A stretch of 64,000 bases of DNA from Alkalicoccobacillus gibsonii. GTDB lineage: Bacteria > Bacillota > Bacilli > Bacillales > Bacillaceae_D. Positions 52,981 to 63,300 of the stretch are shown piece after piece. The stretch's first letter is position 1; every line of letters starts with the position of its first letter. The stretch is from contig NZ_JAEUZA010000001.1 in NCBI RefSeq assembly GCF_016798245.1, positions 1,038,221 through 1,102,220 of the forward strand. Reading direction: 5' to 3'. The position numbers and the translations under genes were made by a program. Under the pieces are notes generated by a model. It was not told the origin of the DNA. It searched no databases and saw only the letters and a program-made list of their open reading frames with translations.

Positions 52981-54468
52981 TTAACTTACAGCTATTTTAT
53001 CTAAAGTTTTCTCCTCAACTTCTTCTTGAATCAATTGAAGGGACTTTCTATAATCTTCAGCAACGGCCAACTTAGTAAATTCAATTGTTTTATTATGATT
53101 TTGCCTTACTACCTTAGCTATTTCATTTATATCTACTCTAAAAAATTCTTTTCTTGGGTTTACTTTATTAATTTGATAATTTTCAAAAGCTTTATGAAGT
53201 GCTCGTTCTAGTTTAGGTGCATCGTCTGAGAATACCATTGCATGTACATCAAAGTTAAATGGCACAGATGCACTCCCAAGCTCATTTACACGGTCTAAGG
53301 GTTCCAACCTTCTTGTCATTCCAATTTTAAATACATCTGCTCCGAATGAACCAATATTAGAAATTATATAAACATAGCCAGCTCTAGCATTTTGTTCTCT
53401 GAAATCAACTTTTTCTTTTTCTGATTGAATATCTATTACTTTTGCTTGAATTTCTTCAATTTTTAACTGAATTTCTTGTTTTAACTCTTCGCTAGCGTTT
53501 TCCATTTGTACATCGTACTTTTCTAGTGCTTGTTTAAAATGTTTCTCATCTTTTTCTAACTTTTTGCGCTCACGCTCTATCTCAGCTTGAATTCGCTTCT
53601 CTTCACGCATCTGCTCTTTTAATAGCCTTTGCTCTTCTTTTTCATCTTCTTTTTTAAGGTGAAATTCGTATACTAGATATAATTCATCTATTTTTAAAGC
53701 TAAATATTCGTCTCTAATTTCAATACCATTACGAGAATTAAGTTTATTAATTTGATCTTGTGCTTTTTTAATTTGTTTTTCTATAACTTCTATATTATTG
53801 AACTTTGCTTTTAAGATTGCTGTATCACATTCTTGATTAAATGCTCTAACTGCAAGTTTAACGTTACTTTTACGCATTGCTTCACCTTTTTTTTCACTTC
53901 CATCAACTTTCCAACTTCTTGAGATCGTTGCTTCATCTACATTTGCCATTATCTTTTGCTTTTGTCTTATGTCATTTAATTCATTCTTAAATAATTCACT
54001 GTTTTCAAACCCATACTTAGGTTCATAAAATCCAAATGTTTGATTGAGGTGCTCTTCTTCGTAGGAAACTAACTCAGCTTTTAACGATTTTAGTTTATTG
54101 TTTTCATTCTCAATTTCGAGTTTGATTAGATCATTGTCTTTAGAGAGTTCCATTTCTTTATGCTTAACTTTCTCTTTGACTTTTTCAATTTCTTTTTCTA
54201 AATTTGCAGATTCAATTATTATATCCTGTTTTATTTTTTCCTTTTCTTTTTTTAGATTCTCTGATTCTTTAATTAGTTCCTCTGTTTTTAATCTAACTTT
54301 ATCTAAATCATCTAATCCATTTTCTCTCCAGTATGCTTTTCTCTTATTTTCAGCTAACTGTTTTGTTATTAATAGCACTATCCCCAGAATAAAAGGGATT
54401 ATTAATATCCATAAAGCAAAACATATTGAAATAAACCAAGTTGATAAGTACCATCGTTTTTCGGTCAT
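52981..54468 (-). CDS. Membrane-anchored DUF4041/GIY-YIG nuclease, SNIPE-like phage defence protein
   Basis: A 495-residue protein. One or two N-terminal membrane segments (about residues 7-38) are followed by a charged coiled coil (about 60-150), a DUF4041-type domain (about 170-285; KSNVKLAVRAFNQECDTAI), a second coiled coil to about 355, and a C-terminal Mug113/T5orf172 GIY-YIG-like nuclease (364-445) with GYVYIISN, KIGMTRR, ERALHKAF (Glu421, His425) and EFFRV. This matches the architecture of SNIPE, an E. coli inner-membrane nuclease that cuts phage DNA during injection. The gene is visibly AT-rich (parts below 25% GC) unlike its neighbours, suggesting transfer. RBS TGGAGG. Confidence 0.85.
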   Translation of the reverse strand: MTEKRWYLSTWFISICFALWILIIPFILGIVLLITKQLAENKRKAYWRENGLDDLDKVRLKTEELIKESENLKKEKEKIKQDIIIESANLEKEIEKVKEKVKHKEMELSKDNDLIKLEIENENNKLKSLKAELVSYEEEHLNQTFGFYEPKYGFENSELFKNELNDIRQKQKIMANVDEATISRSWKVDGSEKKGEAMRKSNVKLAVRAFNQECDTAILKAKFNNIEVIEKQIKKAQDQINKLNSRNGIEIRDEYLALKIDELYLVYEFHLKKEDEKEEQRLLKEQMREEKRIQAEIERERKKLEKDEKHFKQALEKYDVQMENASEELKQEIQLKIEEIQAKVIDIQSEKEKVDFREQNARAGYVYIISNIGSFGADVFKIGMTRRLEPLDRVNELGSASVPFNFDVHAMVFSDDAPKLERALHKAFENYQINKVNPRKEFFRVDINEIAKVVRQNHNKTIEFTKLAVAEDYRKSLQLIQEEVEEKTLDKIAVS

Positions 54469-54514
54469 AGATTAGTTATACCTCCATTTTTTGGATATAA
54501 AAATGTTTTCGTTA

Positions 54515-54556
54515 ATTATACAATATATATATAATTTTATCCTTATTTATCATCAA
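54515..54556 (-). promoter_or_regulatory. Candidate promoter of the SNIPE-like gene
   Basis: In a very AT-rich 150-base stretch, TTGATG - 17 bases - TATATA (54528-54556) and a perfect TATAAT (54515-54520) with a weak -35 are seen on the minus strand. Either would give a leader of about 40-55 bases before the ATG at 54468. The gene therefore probably has its own promoter behind the rplS terminator. Confidence 0.45.
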
Positions 54557-54625
54557 ATGTTTTACTTTGGTATCCTTACTTGCAATCAACGTTTTTCGAA
54601 AATTTATACATTTTATTTAAACAAA

Positions 54626-54659
54626 AAGAACGCCCTTCAAACGAAGGACGTTCTTTTTT
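54626..54659. terminator. Bidirectional terminator after rplS
   Basis: AAAAGAACGTCCTTC pairs with GAAGGGCGTTCTTTTT around GTTT; T-runs lie on both sides, so it can act on either strand. It ends the rpsP-to-rplS unit and marks the boundary of the accessory island. Confidence 0.92.
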
Positions 54660-54678
54660 TATCATTGTTAACCAATGA

Positions 54679-55032
54679 TTATGCTTTTCTGCGAAGTTCT
54701 TTGATGCGGGCAGCTTTTCCACGTAGGTTACGTAGATAGTAAAGCTTAGCACGACGTACTTTACCGCGACGTTTCACTTCGATCTTGTCGATTTTCGGTG
54801 AATGTAATGGGAATGTACGCTCAACTCCTACACCATAAGAAATTTTGCGAGCTGTAAATGTTTCGCTGATTCCAAATCCGCGACGTTTGATAACCACGCC
54901 TTCAAAAAGCTGGATACGCTCACGAGTTCCCTCAACAACCTTAACGTGAATTGTTAAAGTGTCACCAGGACGGAAATCTGGAAGATCCGTGCGAAGCTGC
55001 TCATTTGTAATTTCTTGAATAATGTTGCTCAT
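54679..55032 (-). CDS. rplS: Ribosomal protein L19
   Basis: A 117-residue large-subunit protein. [30 protein letters not shown] and [20 protein letters not shown] are diagnostic. ATG at 55032 follows AAGGAGGGG; the in-frame upstream stretch to 55170 is the leader RNA and promoter. Expression is probably self-controlled through the L19 leader. Confidence 0.97.
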   Translation of the reverse strand: MSNIIQEITNEQLRTDLPDFRPGDTLTIHVKVVEGTRERIQLFEGVVIKRRGFGISETFTARKISYGVGVERTFPLHSPKIDKIEVKRRGKVRRAKLYYLRNLRGKAARIKELRRKA

Positions 55033-55113
55033 AGTCGTATTCCCCTCCTTCCAAACAGACATTCTTGTCGGATAGCCGCAGCGGAACATCTTAATAACGG
55101 GCGAATTGCCACA
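55033..55113 (-). ncRNA. L19 leader RNA (ribosomal protein autoregulatory leader)
   Basis: The rplS 5' UTR carries sequence resembling the Bacillus L19 leader: CTTGTGGCAATTCGCCCG, then AAGATGTTCCGCTGCGGC and AATGTCTGTTTGGAAGGAGG, able to fold into two stem-loops just before the ribosome-binding site. In the L19 leader family the protein binds its own mRNA to repress translation. Assigned from remembered family sequence, not from a covariance search. Confidence 0.7.
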
Positions 55114-55119
55114 AGGTCT

Positions 55120-55148
55120 ATAGTAGCATAGATAAAAGTGTGATACAA
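55120..55148 (-). promoter_or_regulatory. Candidate promoter of rplS
   Basis: TTGTAT - 17 bases - TACTAT with an extended TGC before the -10 on the minus strand. It lies in the gap after trmD and would start transcription about 80 bases before rplS, right at the beginning of the L19 leader. Confidence 0.6.
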
Positions 55149-55181
55149 GATTCTTTTTATGAAATGCCAAGCTTTTTTACC

Positions 55182-55913
55182 TTACATCTCTTTTTTCCAC
55201 TCTTTGATCCACTCTTGCTGTTCTTGCGTCAAAGATTCTTCCTTAATCAACTCTGGACGTCTCTCAAATGTCCGCTTGAGCGATTCCTTTGTGCGCCATT
55301 CTTCAATACGGCCGTGATGACCGGAAAGTAAGACCTCAGGTACTTCGAGTCCGCGAAACTCTGCTGGGCGCGTGTACTGCGGATGCTCAAGCATTCCTAT
55401 TGTAAAGGAATCAGTTTGTGCAGATTCGTCGTTCCCTAGGGCTCCTTTAAGCAAACGAGTCACGCTATCGACAATGACCATCGCTCCAAGCTCCCCACCA
55501 GTTAACACATAGTCACCGAGCGAAATCTCATCTGTCACAAGATGTTTCCGGATACGCTCATCATAACCCTCGTAATGTCCGCAGATTAAGATAAGCTGCT
55601 CTTCTTGTGCAAATTCCTCTGCTTTCGCTTGCGTATAAGGCTCTCCTTGAGGACAGAGCAAGACTACTCTAGCTTTTGCGTCTGGCTGCTTCACATCTTC
55701 AACCGCATCAAAGATTGGTTGAGGCGTTAAGACCATGCCTGCACCCCCACCATACGGATAGTCATCCACACGGCTGTGCTTATTCGTTGAGTAGGTTCTA
55801 AAATCTGTTACGTTTAGGGAGACAAGCCCTTTCTCTTGGGCAAGCTTCAAAATAGACTGTCCGAAGACTCCTGTAAACATGTCAGGAAACAGACTTAAAA
55901 CGTCAATTCTCAT
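55182..55913 (-). CDS. trmD: tRNA (guanine-N1)-methyltransferase TrmD
   Basis: A 243-residue SPOUT (knotted) enzyme that makes m1G37 in tRNAs and prevents frameshifting. Motifs [23 protein letters not shown] and [15 protein letters not shown] form the knot and SAM site. It overlaps the rimM stop by 4 bases. Length is normal. Confidence 0.97.
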   Translation of the reverse strand: MRIDVLSLFPDMFTGVFGQSILKLAQEKGLVSLNVTDFRTYSTNKHSRVDDYPYGGGAGMVLTPQPIFDAVEDVKQPDAKARVVLLCPQGEPYTQAKAEEFAQEEQLILICGHYEGYDERIRKHLVTDEISLGDYVLTGGELGAMVIVDSVTRLLKGALGNDESAQTDSFTIGMLEHPQYTRPAEFRGLEVPEVLLSGHHGRIEEWRTKESLKRTFERRPELIKEESLTQEQQEWIKEWKKEM

Positions 55914-56425
55914 ACATCAAGACCTTCTAGTAAATGAATCGTAATCGTCTTGTTTGTGATGTCGATTTCTCGCACAACAGACTCGATGTAAGGAACTAGA
56001 AGATCCTTTTGCCCTTCTCGTTTAACCACCCATACATCATTTGCACCGGGGCTTAAAATCTCGATTACTCGTCCAATTTTTAACCCTTCTTCATCAACGA
56101 CCGTACAGCCAATGATTTCGTGATAATAGTATTCTCCGATTTCAAGCTCTTCTTGTTGATCAGCGGATACATAAAGGGTAAGCCCTTTATACCCCTCTAC
56201 CTCGTTAATATTAGTATAGCCTTCAAATGTAAGTAAATGAAATTGCTTATGAACACGATGTGAGGCAACAGTTAACGTTTTATATTGCCCATTCTCCTGT
56301 CTGATAGCAAGCTGGCTTCCTTTAGCAAATCGCTTTTCAGGAAAGTCTGTTGTTGAGAGGATTTTAACCTCTCCACGCACACCATGTGTATTAACAAGTT
56401 GTCCTACTTTATACCATTCCGTCAT
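55910..56425 (-). CDS. rimM: 16S rRNA maturation factor RimM
   Basis: A 171-residue protein with N-terminal RimM beta-barrel ([21 protein letters not shown]) and a C-terminal PRC-barrel ([29 protein letters not shown]). It binds S19 and helps mature the 30S head. Coupled to trmD. Confidence 0.96.
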   Translation of the reverse strand: MTEWYKVGQLVNTHGVRGEVKILSTTDFPEKRFAKGSQLAIRQENGQYKTLTVASHRVHKQFHLLTFEGYTNINEVEGYKGLTLYVSADQQEELEIGEYYYHEIIGCTVVDEEGLKIGRVIEILSPGANDVWVVKREGQKDLLVPYIESVVREIDITNKTITIHLLEGLDV

Positions 56426-56433
56426 CCGAATTC

Positions 56434-56832
56434 CTACTTTCCACGAAATTGTTCAATGATTCCATCCTTCACAACGACCTCTAGCGGTTGCTCAGTGTCC
56501 GGCCAAGGATCCCCTACATTTAGCTCTACAATCGCCTGCGCTTGGCCACTTGTGATCTCAGAGCCAATGGGAAGGCGCTCCAGCTGTTGAAGTCTGAACT
56601 CAATGCCCTTTTTCTTTTCAATCCGTTTATTCATTTCCTGCTCGTAACGCTTGCGAAGCTGATATTCTTGAGAGGTGGAATCTGTTTTTTTAATCGATTT
56701 GTGCATTTGAAAATGAAACTGCTCGATTTCACGTGTGAGCTGTTCTTGTTCTGCATAGAGCTCATTAGTTAATGTATCTTTTTTGATTTCGGTTAATACT
56801 TGTTTAATGGAAACGGTTTGCAAAAACTGCAT
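56434..56832 (-). CDS. ylqD: YlqD family protein
   Basis: A 132-residue, mostly helical protein of unknown function, with a coiled coil over residues 15-85 and a small C-terminal beta domain ([20 protein letters not shown]). It matches B. subtilis YlqD in place and pattern. ATG at 56832 after GGAGTG. It lies between khpA and rimM, suggesting some link to ribosome maturation, which is inference. Confidence 0.85.
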   Translation of the reverse strand: MQFLQTVSIKQVLTEIKKDTLTNELYAEQEQLTREIEQFHFQMHKSIKKTDSTSQEYQLRKRYEQEMNKRIEKKKGIEFRLQQLERLPIGSEITSGQAQAIVELNVGDPWPDTEQPLEVVVKDGIIEQFRGK

Positions 56833-56885
56833 GTCATCACACTCCATTCAAAACAATGAGATCACCTAACGATAGACATACAAGA

Positions 56886-56911
56886 AAAGGGAGAGGTTTC
56901 CCCCACCCTTT
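56886..56911 (-). terminator. Possible weak terminator after khpA
   Basis: AAAGGGTGGGG and CCTCTCCCTTTT can form an imperfect G/C-rich hairpin, followed by CTTG, right after the khpA stop. The stem is interrupted, so partial termination between khpA and ylqD is only a possibility. Confidence 0.45.
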
Positions 56912-56912
56912 C

Positions 56913-57143
56913 TTATTCAACGATATCCAGCTTTACTTTCTTTCCCTGCTTGTTCACAGCTGCATAAACAACTGAGCGCAGAGCTTTTGCTGTTCGTCCG
57001 TTTTTACCAATCACTTTTCCCATATCATCCGGATGAACCGTCAATCGTAGATAAACTGTCTGACCTTCTTGATGTTCTTCAACCTTAACAGATTCCGGAT
57101 CATCAACAAGTGATTGAGCTATATGTTCAACCAACGTTTTCAT
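56913..57143 (-). CDS. khpA: KH-domain RNA-binding protein KhpA (YlqC)
   Basis: A 76-residue protein that is a single KH domain with the GxxG loop in KVIGKNGRTAKALR. KhpA partners KhpB and acts on RNA and cell-wall/division control in Gram-positives. ATG at 57143 preferred over the adjacent GTG. It lies 21 bases after rpsP. Confidence 0.93.
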   Translation of the reverse strand: MKTLVEHIAQSLVDDPESVKVEEHQEGQTVYLRLTVHPDDMGKVIGKNGRTAKALRSVVYAAVNKQGKKVKLDIVE

Positions 57144-57164
57144 CACAGATCACCTCGGGTCAAA

Positions 57165-57437
57165 TTACTTTTGGTTTTTAGCGTTGTGAAGCTTTTCCAT
57201 TAACCCTTCTTTTGAGAAAAGGTTACGAACTGTGTCAGAAGGTTTTGCACCTTTTAACATCCAGTCTAATGCTTTGTCTTCTTTAACAGAAAACTGAGCA
57301 GGTTGAGCAACCGGATTGTATGTTCCGATTTCCTCGATGAAACGTCCATCACGTGGAGCACGAGAATCTGCAACTACTACACGATAGACAGGAGCTTTCT
57401 TTGAACCAATACGTTTAAGTCGAATTTTAACAGCCAT
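57165..57437 (-). CDS. rpsP: Ribosomal protein S16
   Basis: A 90-residue 30S protein. [19 protein letters not shown] and [19 protein letters not shown] are diagnostic. ATG at 57437 with TTGGAGG upstream; a longer in-frame reading is rejected. Followed by khpA. Confidence 0.97.
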   Translation of the reverse strand: MAVKIRLKRIGSKKAPVYRVVVADSRAPRDGRFIEEIGTYNPVAQPAQFSVKEDKALDWMLKGAKPSDTVRNLFSKEGLMEKLHNAKNQK

Positions 57438-57534
57438 TTCGCTGTACACCTCCAAGATTATTTACACAATTTAGTATAATATCATCAATTCCACGTTCCT
57501 ACAAGACTTATCTTATAGAGCAGAATAGATTTTT

Positions 57535-58893
57535 TTAAAATGGTAGTTTCAGGCCACCGAGTCCTTTTCCACGACGTTTCCCTTTTCCAGCCTGCATTCC
57601 AGTCATCTGTTTCATCATTTTCTTCATATCTTCAAACTGCTTCAACAGACGATTGACATCCTGAATGGTTGTGCCGCTTCCTTTTGCAATCCTTCTTCTT
57701 CTACTTCCGTTTAAGATCGAAGGGTCTTGCTTTTCTTTTTTGGTCATTGAACGAACAATCGCTTCAACTCGACCAATTTGTTTTTCATCTACTTGTAAAT
57801 CCTTCATGGCTTTGTTTTTCTTCATGCCAGGCATCATTCCAAGTAAATCTTCAAGAGGTCCCATGCTTCTGACCTGCTCAAGCTGCTCTAAAAAGTCATC
57901 AAAAGTAAAGTCAGCGTTACGCATTTTCTTCTCAAGCTCACGCGCTTTTTCTTCATCAACATTAAATTGAGCTTTCTCAATCAGGGATAAGACATCTCCC
58001 ATGCCGAGGATCCGGGAAGCCATTCGATCCGGATGGAACGGTTCAAGCTGATCCACTTTTTCACCAATACCAGCGAACTTAATTGGTGTGTTTGTAACAG
58101 CTTTTACCGAGATCGCAGCTCCACCTCTCGTATCGCCATCTAGCTTCGAGAGGACAGCACCTGTTAAACCAAGCTGCTCGTTAAATGTCTCAGCAACATT
58201 CACCGCATCTTGACCAGTCATTGCGTCAATCACAAGTAGGATCTCATCAGGGTTAACAGATTCCTTAATTTGACTTAATTCATCCATTAGCTCTTGATCT
58301 ACATGCAGGCGACCTGCTGTATCAATTAACACATAATCATGATGGTCTTCTTTTGCTTTGGCTACTGCCTGTTTGGCAATCTCAACAGGGCTCACTTGAT
58401 CTCCTAATGAAAAAACAGGCATGTCAATTTGTTTCCCTAACGTCTCAAGCTGTTTAATTGCAGCTGGACGATAGATATCAGCAGCAACCATCATTGGTTT
58501 GCGGTTGTGCTTTTTGCGTAAATGATTCGCAAGCTTTGCTGTGTGCGTTGTTTTACCTGCACCTTGAAGTCCAACCATCATAATGACCGTTGGTGGCTTC
58601 GTAGAAACAGCCAGCTTGCTTTGCTCGCCACCCATAAGTGCAGTGAGCTCTTCATTTACAACTTTTATGACTTGTTGACCAGGAGTTAAGCTTTTCATTA
58701 CCTCTTGGCCAAGTGCCTTTTCTTTTACATCAGCAATAAATTGTTTAACGACCTTAAAGTTCACGTCAGCTTCTAGAAGGGCAAGCCTGACTTCACGCAT
58801 CATTTCTTTAATGTCTTGCTCGCTAACTTTCCCTTTGCCGCGAATCTTTGTCAGGGTACCCTGGAGCCGTTCAGCTAAGCCTTCAAATGCCAT
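57535..58893 (-). CDS. ffh: Signal recognition particle protein Ffh
   Basis: A 452-residue SRP GTPase. N domain, then G domain with P-loop GLQGAGKTTHTAKLA (near residue 107), DIYRPAAIKQL, DTAGR and TKLDGD, and a Met-rich M domain (from about 300; GMMPGMKKNKAM) that binds SRP RNA and signal peptides. It targets nascent membrane proteins to FtsY. It lies 11 bases after ylxM. Confidence 0.98.
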   Translation of the reverse strand: MAFEGLAERLQGTLTKIRGKGKVSEQDIKEMMREVRLALLEADVNFKVVKQFIADVKEKALGQEVMKSLTPGQQVIKVVNEELTALMGGEQSKLAVSTKPPTVIMMVGLQGAGKTTHTAKLANHLRKKHNRKPMMVAADIYRPAAIKQLETLGKQIDMPVFSLGDQVSPVEIAKQAVAKAKEDHHDYVLIDTAGRLHVDQELMDELSQIKESVNPDEILLVIDAMTGQDAVNVAETFNEQLGLTGAVLSKLDGDTRGGAAISVKAVTNTPIKFAGIGEKVDQLEPFHPDRMASRILGMGDVLSLIEKAQFNVDEEKARELEKKMRNADFTFDDFLEQLEQVRSMGPLEDLLGMMPGMKKNKAMKDLQVDEKQIGRVEAIVRSMTKKEKQDPSILNGSRRRRIAKGSGTTIQDVNRLLKQFEDMKKMMKQMTGMQAGKGKRRGKGLGGLKLPF

Positions 58894-58904
58894 GTTACCG
58901 CCTC

Positions 58905-59234
58905 CTAGTCCAGTTTCCGAATCGTATCTATTAGACTCTGCATCTCATAAGGAGCCGCGTTCTCTTGAATAGCTGTTTCTAATTGTGCCAGCAAACTTGT
59001 CCGTTTCTCAAACTTCTCAAGGAGCTCAAGCTTGGTTTCGTACTCTTCAAGCATCGCTTCTGTCCGTTTGATGTTGTCATAAACCGCTTGACGACTCACT
59101 TCAAATTGCTCGGCAATCTCTCCAAGGGAAAAATCATCTAAATAATACTGGGACATGTATTCGCGCTGCTTCAGAGTGAGCAGGGAATGATAGAAATCAA
59201 ACAAATAGTTCATTCTGAGCGTTTTATCTAGCAC
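58905..59234 (-). CDS. ylxM: YlxM family HTH protein (SRP-associated)
   Basis: A 109-residue protein with a sigma-70 region-4-like [23 protein letters not shown] then [16 protein letters not shown]. It is conserved beside ffh in Firmicutes and in streptococci takes part in SRP function. GTG start at 59234 after GGGGTG. It lies between ftsY and ffh. Confidence 0.93.
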   Translation of the reverse strand: MLDKTLRMNYLFDFYHSLLTLKQREYMSQYYLDDFSLGEIAEQFEVSRQAVYDNIKRTEAMLEEYETKLELLEKFEKRTSLLAQLETAIQENAAPYEMQSLIDTIRKLD

Positions 59235-59328
59235 GAAGCTTCACCCCTTGTTAAGTGATTCCCCTTTACGAGAATTTATATTACAGGAGAGCCGCTCTTG
59301 TGTCAAGTTTTTTTCTTAACATAACAAT

Positions 59329-60327
59329 TTAACTTGGCTGTACGTCGTCTGGTGAGTCTAGTACATCTTTAAACAAGCCATATACAAACTGATCTGCCTG
59401 GAATGGCTGAAGGTCATCCTTCTGCTCACCAAGTCCAACAAACTTAACTGGAATATCAAGCTCACGCTTAATCGCCATAATGATTCCGCCCTTAGCCGTT
59501 CCATCAAGCTTTGTTAAAACAATCCCCGTTACATCTGTTGACTGGCCAAATGTTTTCGCTTGAACCATCGCATTTTGACCAGTTGTCCCATCTAGTACAA
59601 GCAGAACTTCATGAGGGGCACCCGGCACTTCACGTTCAATGACCCGTTTCACCTTTTCCAGCTCGTTCATTAAATTCACTTTATTTTGAAGTCGTCCTGC
59701 TGTATCACATAGAAGTACATCGGCACCTCGAGACTTTGCTGCTTGAATCGCATCATACATTACCGCAGCTGGATCACTACCTGCTTGCTGCTTAATGACA
59801 TCTGCACCAACACGCTCGCCCCATACTTCAAGCTGATCAATCGCTCCAGCACGGAATGTGTCGCCTGCAGCAAGCATTACCTTTTTGCCTTCCTGCGTTA
59901 AATAGTGAGCCATTTTTCCAATCGATGTGGTTTTTCCTACACCATTGACACCCACTACTAAAATAACAGTCAGTCCATCTGTTTGCAGGTTCAGTTCTTG
60001 TGCTTCTTTTCCTTCATCAAGCATATTCGCAAGTAGCTCAGAAATGACAGGTTGAACATCCTTAGTGTCCTTTAAGTTACGCAGGCGAACCTCATCTTTT
60101 AGCTGTTCGACAAGCTCCATCACGGTTGAGACACCTACGTCAGAGCTAATCAATAATTCTTCAAGCTCTTCAAAGAAATCCTCATCTACTTTACGGTATT
60201 TATAAACTAGCTCATTCATCTTACCTGCAAACGATTCTCTTGTTTTTTCAAGACCTGACTTAAACTTGTCTGTTACTTCCGTTGTTTGATTTGTAATTTT
60301 ATCTTTTAACTTCTTAAAAAAACTCAT
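59329..60327 (-). CDS. ftsY: SRP receptor FtsY
   Basis: A 332-residue GTPase that docks SRP at the membrane. A short basic/amphipathic N-terminus (MSFFKKLKDKI) replaces the long acidic A domain of E. coli, as in Bacillus. GVNGVGKTTSIGKMA, DTFRAGAIDQLE, DTAGRLQNK and TKLDGTAKGG are the G motifs. It follows smc by 11 bases. Confidence 0.97.
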   Translation of the reverse strand: MSFFKKLKDKITNQTTEVTDKFKSGLEKTRESFAGKMNELVYKYRKVDEDFFEELEELLISSDVGVSTVMELVEQLKDEVRLRNLKDTKDVQPVISELLANMLDEGKEAQELNLQTDGLTVILVVGVNGVGKTTSIGKMAHYLTQEGKKVMLAAGDTFRAGAIDQLEVWGERVGADVIKQQAGSDPAAVMYDAIQAAKSRGADVLLCDTAGRLQNKVNLMNELEKVKRVIEREVPGAPHEVLLVLDGTTGQNAMVQAKTFGQSTDVTGIVLTKLDGTAKGGIIMAIKRELDIPVKFVGLGEQKDDLQPFQADQFVYGLFKDVLDSPDDVQPS

Positions 60328-60338
60328 GTTGTTTCCTC

Positions 60339-63300
60339 CTAGCTTTCAATTAGTTCCTTTGTTTCTTCCAGTCTAACCGAAACAAGTCTTGATACACCTG
60401 ATTCCTGCATGGTCACACCATACAGTACATCTGCTTCTTCCATCGTTCCACTTCGATGTGTGATCACGATAAATTGCGTAGCTTCTGAGAAATCCTTCAA
60501 ATACTGCGCAAATCGACTGACATTTGCTTCGTCTAATGCGGCTTCCACTTCATCGAGAACACAGAAAGGAACCGGTCGTACCTTTAAAATGGAGAACAGC
60601 AAAGCAATCGCCGTTAATGCACGTTCGCCACCCGATAGTAATGCTAAATGCTGCAGCTTCTTGCCAGGAGGACGAGCCATGATATCAACACCAGTTGATA
60701 AAATATTAGATGGATCTGATAATACAAGATCAGCTTCACCGCCACCAAACAACTCACGGAAGACTTCTTGGAAATGTCCTCTTACTTGAGTAAAGGTATG
60801 CTGGAAGCGATTTGTCATTTCTTCATCCATCTCTGCGATAACCTGATGTAAGGTTTCCTTTGCTTCGAGTAAATCTTGCTGTTGCTCAAGTAAAAACGAA
60901 TAGCGCTCGTTCACTCGCTCAAACTCTTCGATGGACCCGAGATTGACTGGTCCTAATTCATCAATTGTTAGTTTTAAAAGCTTTAACCTTGTTTTCGCAT
61001 CCTCTATAGAGCCTTCGAGTGGATAGTCTTTAACAGCTGCATCAAAGGAAAGCTCATACTCTACACGAAGCTTCTCCAAGCGGTGTTCAAGATCGACATC
61101 AAGTCGATTTAAGCGAACATCTTGGTGCTTGTAGTCATCGTGCGCTAATGCGTAATGACCTTGATTTCTTTTTAATTGTTCTTCAAGCTCAGCGTATTGA
61201 TCATCAAGCTTAGCACTCTTTTCAACAAGCACTTTAAGCTGTTGCTGAACCGTATCTTTTTCTTTTCGCAACGAATGAATTTGTTCAGTTAGCTGTTCTT
61301 CCCCATTTGAACCATTATTCATGGTTGATGAAAGCAAATCGAACTCTTCACGTAAATCTTTAAGCTCACCTTTAAGGTCGTTCAGCTGTTGATTTGTAAA
61401 ATCAAACTGCTCGCTTACGTGTTTTACACGCTGTTTTGATTCAGCTTCTGCAATTCTCACACGTACAAGCTTTTCTTGAAGGTCTTCTCTCGAATGCTGT
61501 TGCTCTTTTAATTGAGTCTCTAATTCTTCAATTTCAAGCTTCCATTGTTGCTCTCGTTGATTGGTTTCGACAAGCACTTTAGATAAGGCATCTAAGCGAT
61601 CAATAACTGCTTGTTCTTCTTTTGCCGCAGCTGCTTCCTCACGATCCATTCGCGAATACTGTTGTTCCATATTAGCCGTTGTAAGTTCAAGCTCCTTCAA
61701 GCGAGAACGCTGCTCCTGCCATTCCGAGCGTTTTACTTGTATCTGTTGCTGCAGGCTAGCCTGTTCTGTCCGCTGCTCTGCACGATTTTGTTTTTGTTGT
61801 TGCATTCGTTGCTCTAGCTGATAGACCGTACGCTCAAGCTTCTCTGTTTGATGAGTTAAATCGTCCAGCTCTCGTTTACGTCCAACAAGTGACGACTGGT
61901 TCTGCTTTACACTCCCACCCGTCATTGATCCACCTGGGTTCACAATGTCACCATCCAGTGTCACGATGCGAAAGCGATGGCCAATCTTAGCAGCAAGCTT
62001 ATTAGCACCTTCAAGCGTTTTAGCAACGACAATAGAACCGAGTAAATTTGAAAGCACATGCTGATACTCATCCTCATAACGGATAAGGTGAATGGCTAAT
62101 CCGACAAACTCGTCTTCATTTGAAATGATTCGTAACTGCGCATCTGGCATCATGCGAGGCTTAATGACCGACATTGGTAAAAATGTAGCGCGGCCAAATC
62201 GTTTTTGTTTTAAAAAGCGTATGGCATCTCTGGCATGTTGTTCGTTTGTTACCACTACATGTTGAGCCTGTGCACCGAGCGCTGTCTCAATAGCAAGCTC
62301 GTGCTGTTTTTCCGTCCGAACGAGTTCAGCTACCGCCCCGCGTATACCTTGTAGTTGCCCGTCACGTGCTTTAAGAATCTCTTTAACACCCTGATAAAAT
62401 CCAGTGAAGTCTGATTCCATCTCACGTAGAGCTTCCGTTCGTGACTTTGACTTCTGTAAAATGCGATAGGCTTCATACAGCTTTGATTCATTTTGTTGAT
62501 ATTCTTCATCAAGCTTTGACTGTGTGGCCGCAATCGTTTGTTCTTGACCAGTTAATTGTTCAAGCTCATCCTGTATCGTTGTAACGAGTGCTTTTGCATC
62601 ATTAAGTTGTCGCGTTAAACTGCTCCGATTTGTTTTTGAATCGGCATGTTCTTTTACGATACGTTCGCGCTTAAAGGATTGCTGACGCTTTTGTTCTTCT
62701 AAATAACGCTGTTCATTACGAATAGACGCCTGTTCATTTAATACCTCAATGTAATCAGCCTTAAGCTGATCAAGTTTTGCTTCAATTCCAGGTCCACTTC
62801 CCTGAAGTACACCTTCAAGCGAACGCAGCTCGGCTTTCCACCGATTTAATTCTACTTTTTCTTTTTCTACAAGCTCTTGTCTTTCTGCCACCGTTGCATG
62901 GAGGCTCTCAAGCTTTGATGATTTATCTGCAATGTCTTCAGTAAGCTGATCAATATTATAGACCGCGTTTTTCTGACGCTCCTGTAAGACACCTCTTCGG
63001 CCCTCGTTTTTTTCTAATTCCTCACTTACATGGAGGCGACGCTCCTGAGCTGTTTGTAAGGCTTCGGCAACCGCTTTTGATTCTTCCCGACACGATGTGA
63101 TCGCTTCTTCCGACTCCTGAATCTTTTTTTCGTGTACCTCAAGCTGTGTCTTAAACGATGCTAGCTTTTCTTTGGCTTCGGTCCATCTTGCGTGTAAGTC
63201 ATTAATTTCAGCAGCAGTAATGGTGATATCTTCTTTTTTTCGTTTCTTTTCTGCTTCAATAAATTCCTTTGCGATGGACGATTGCTCGCGTAATGGCTCA

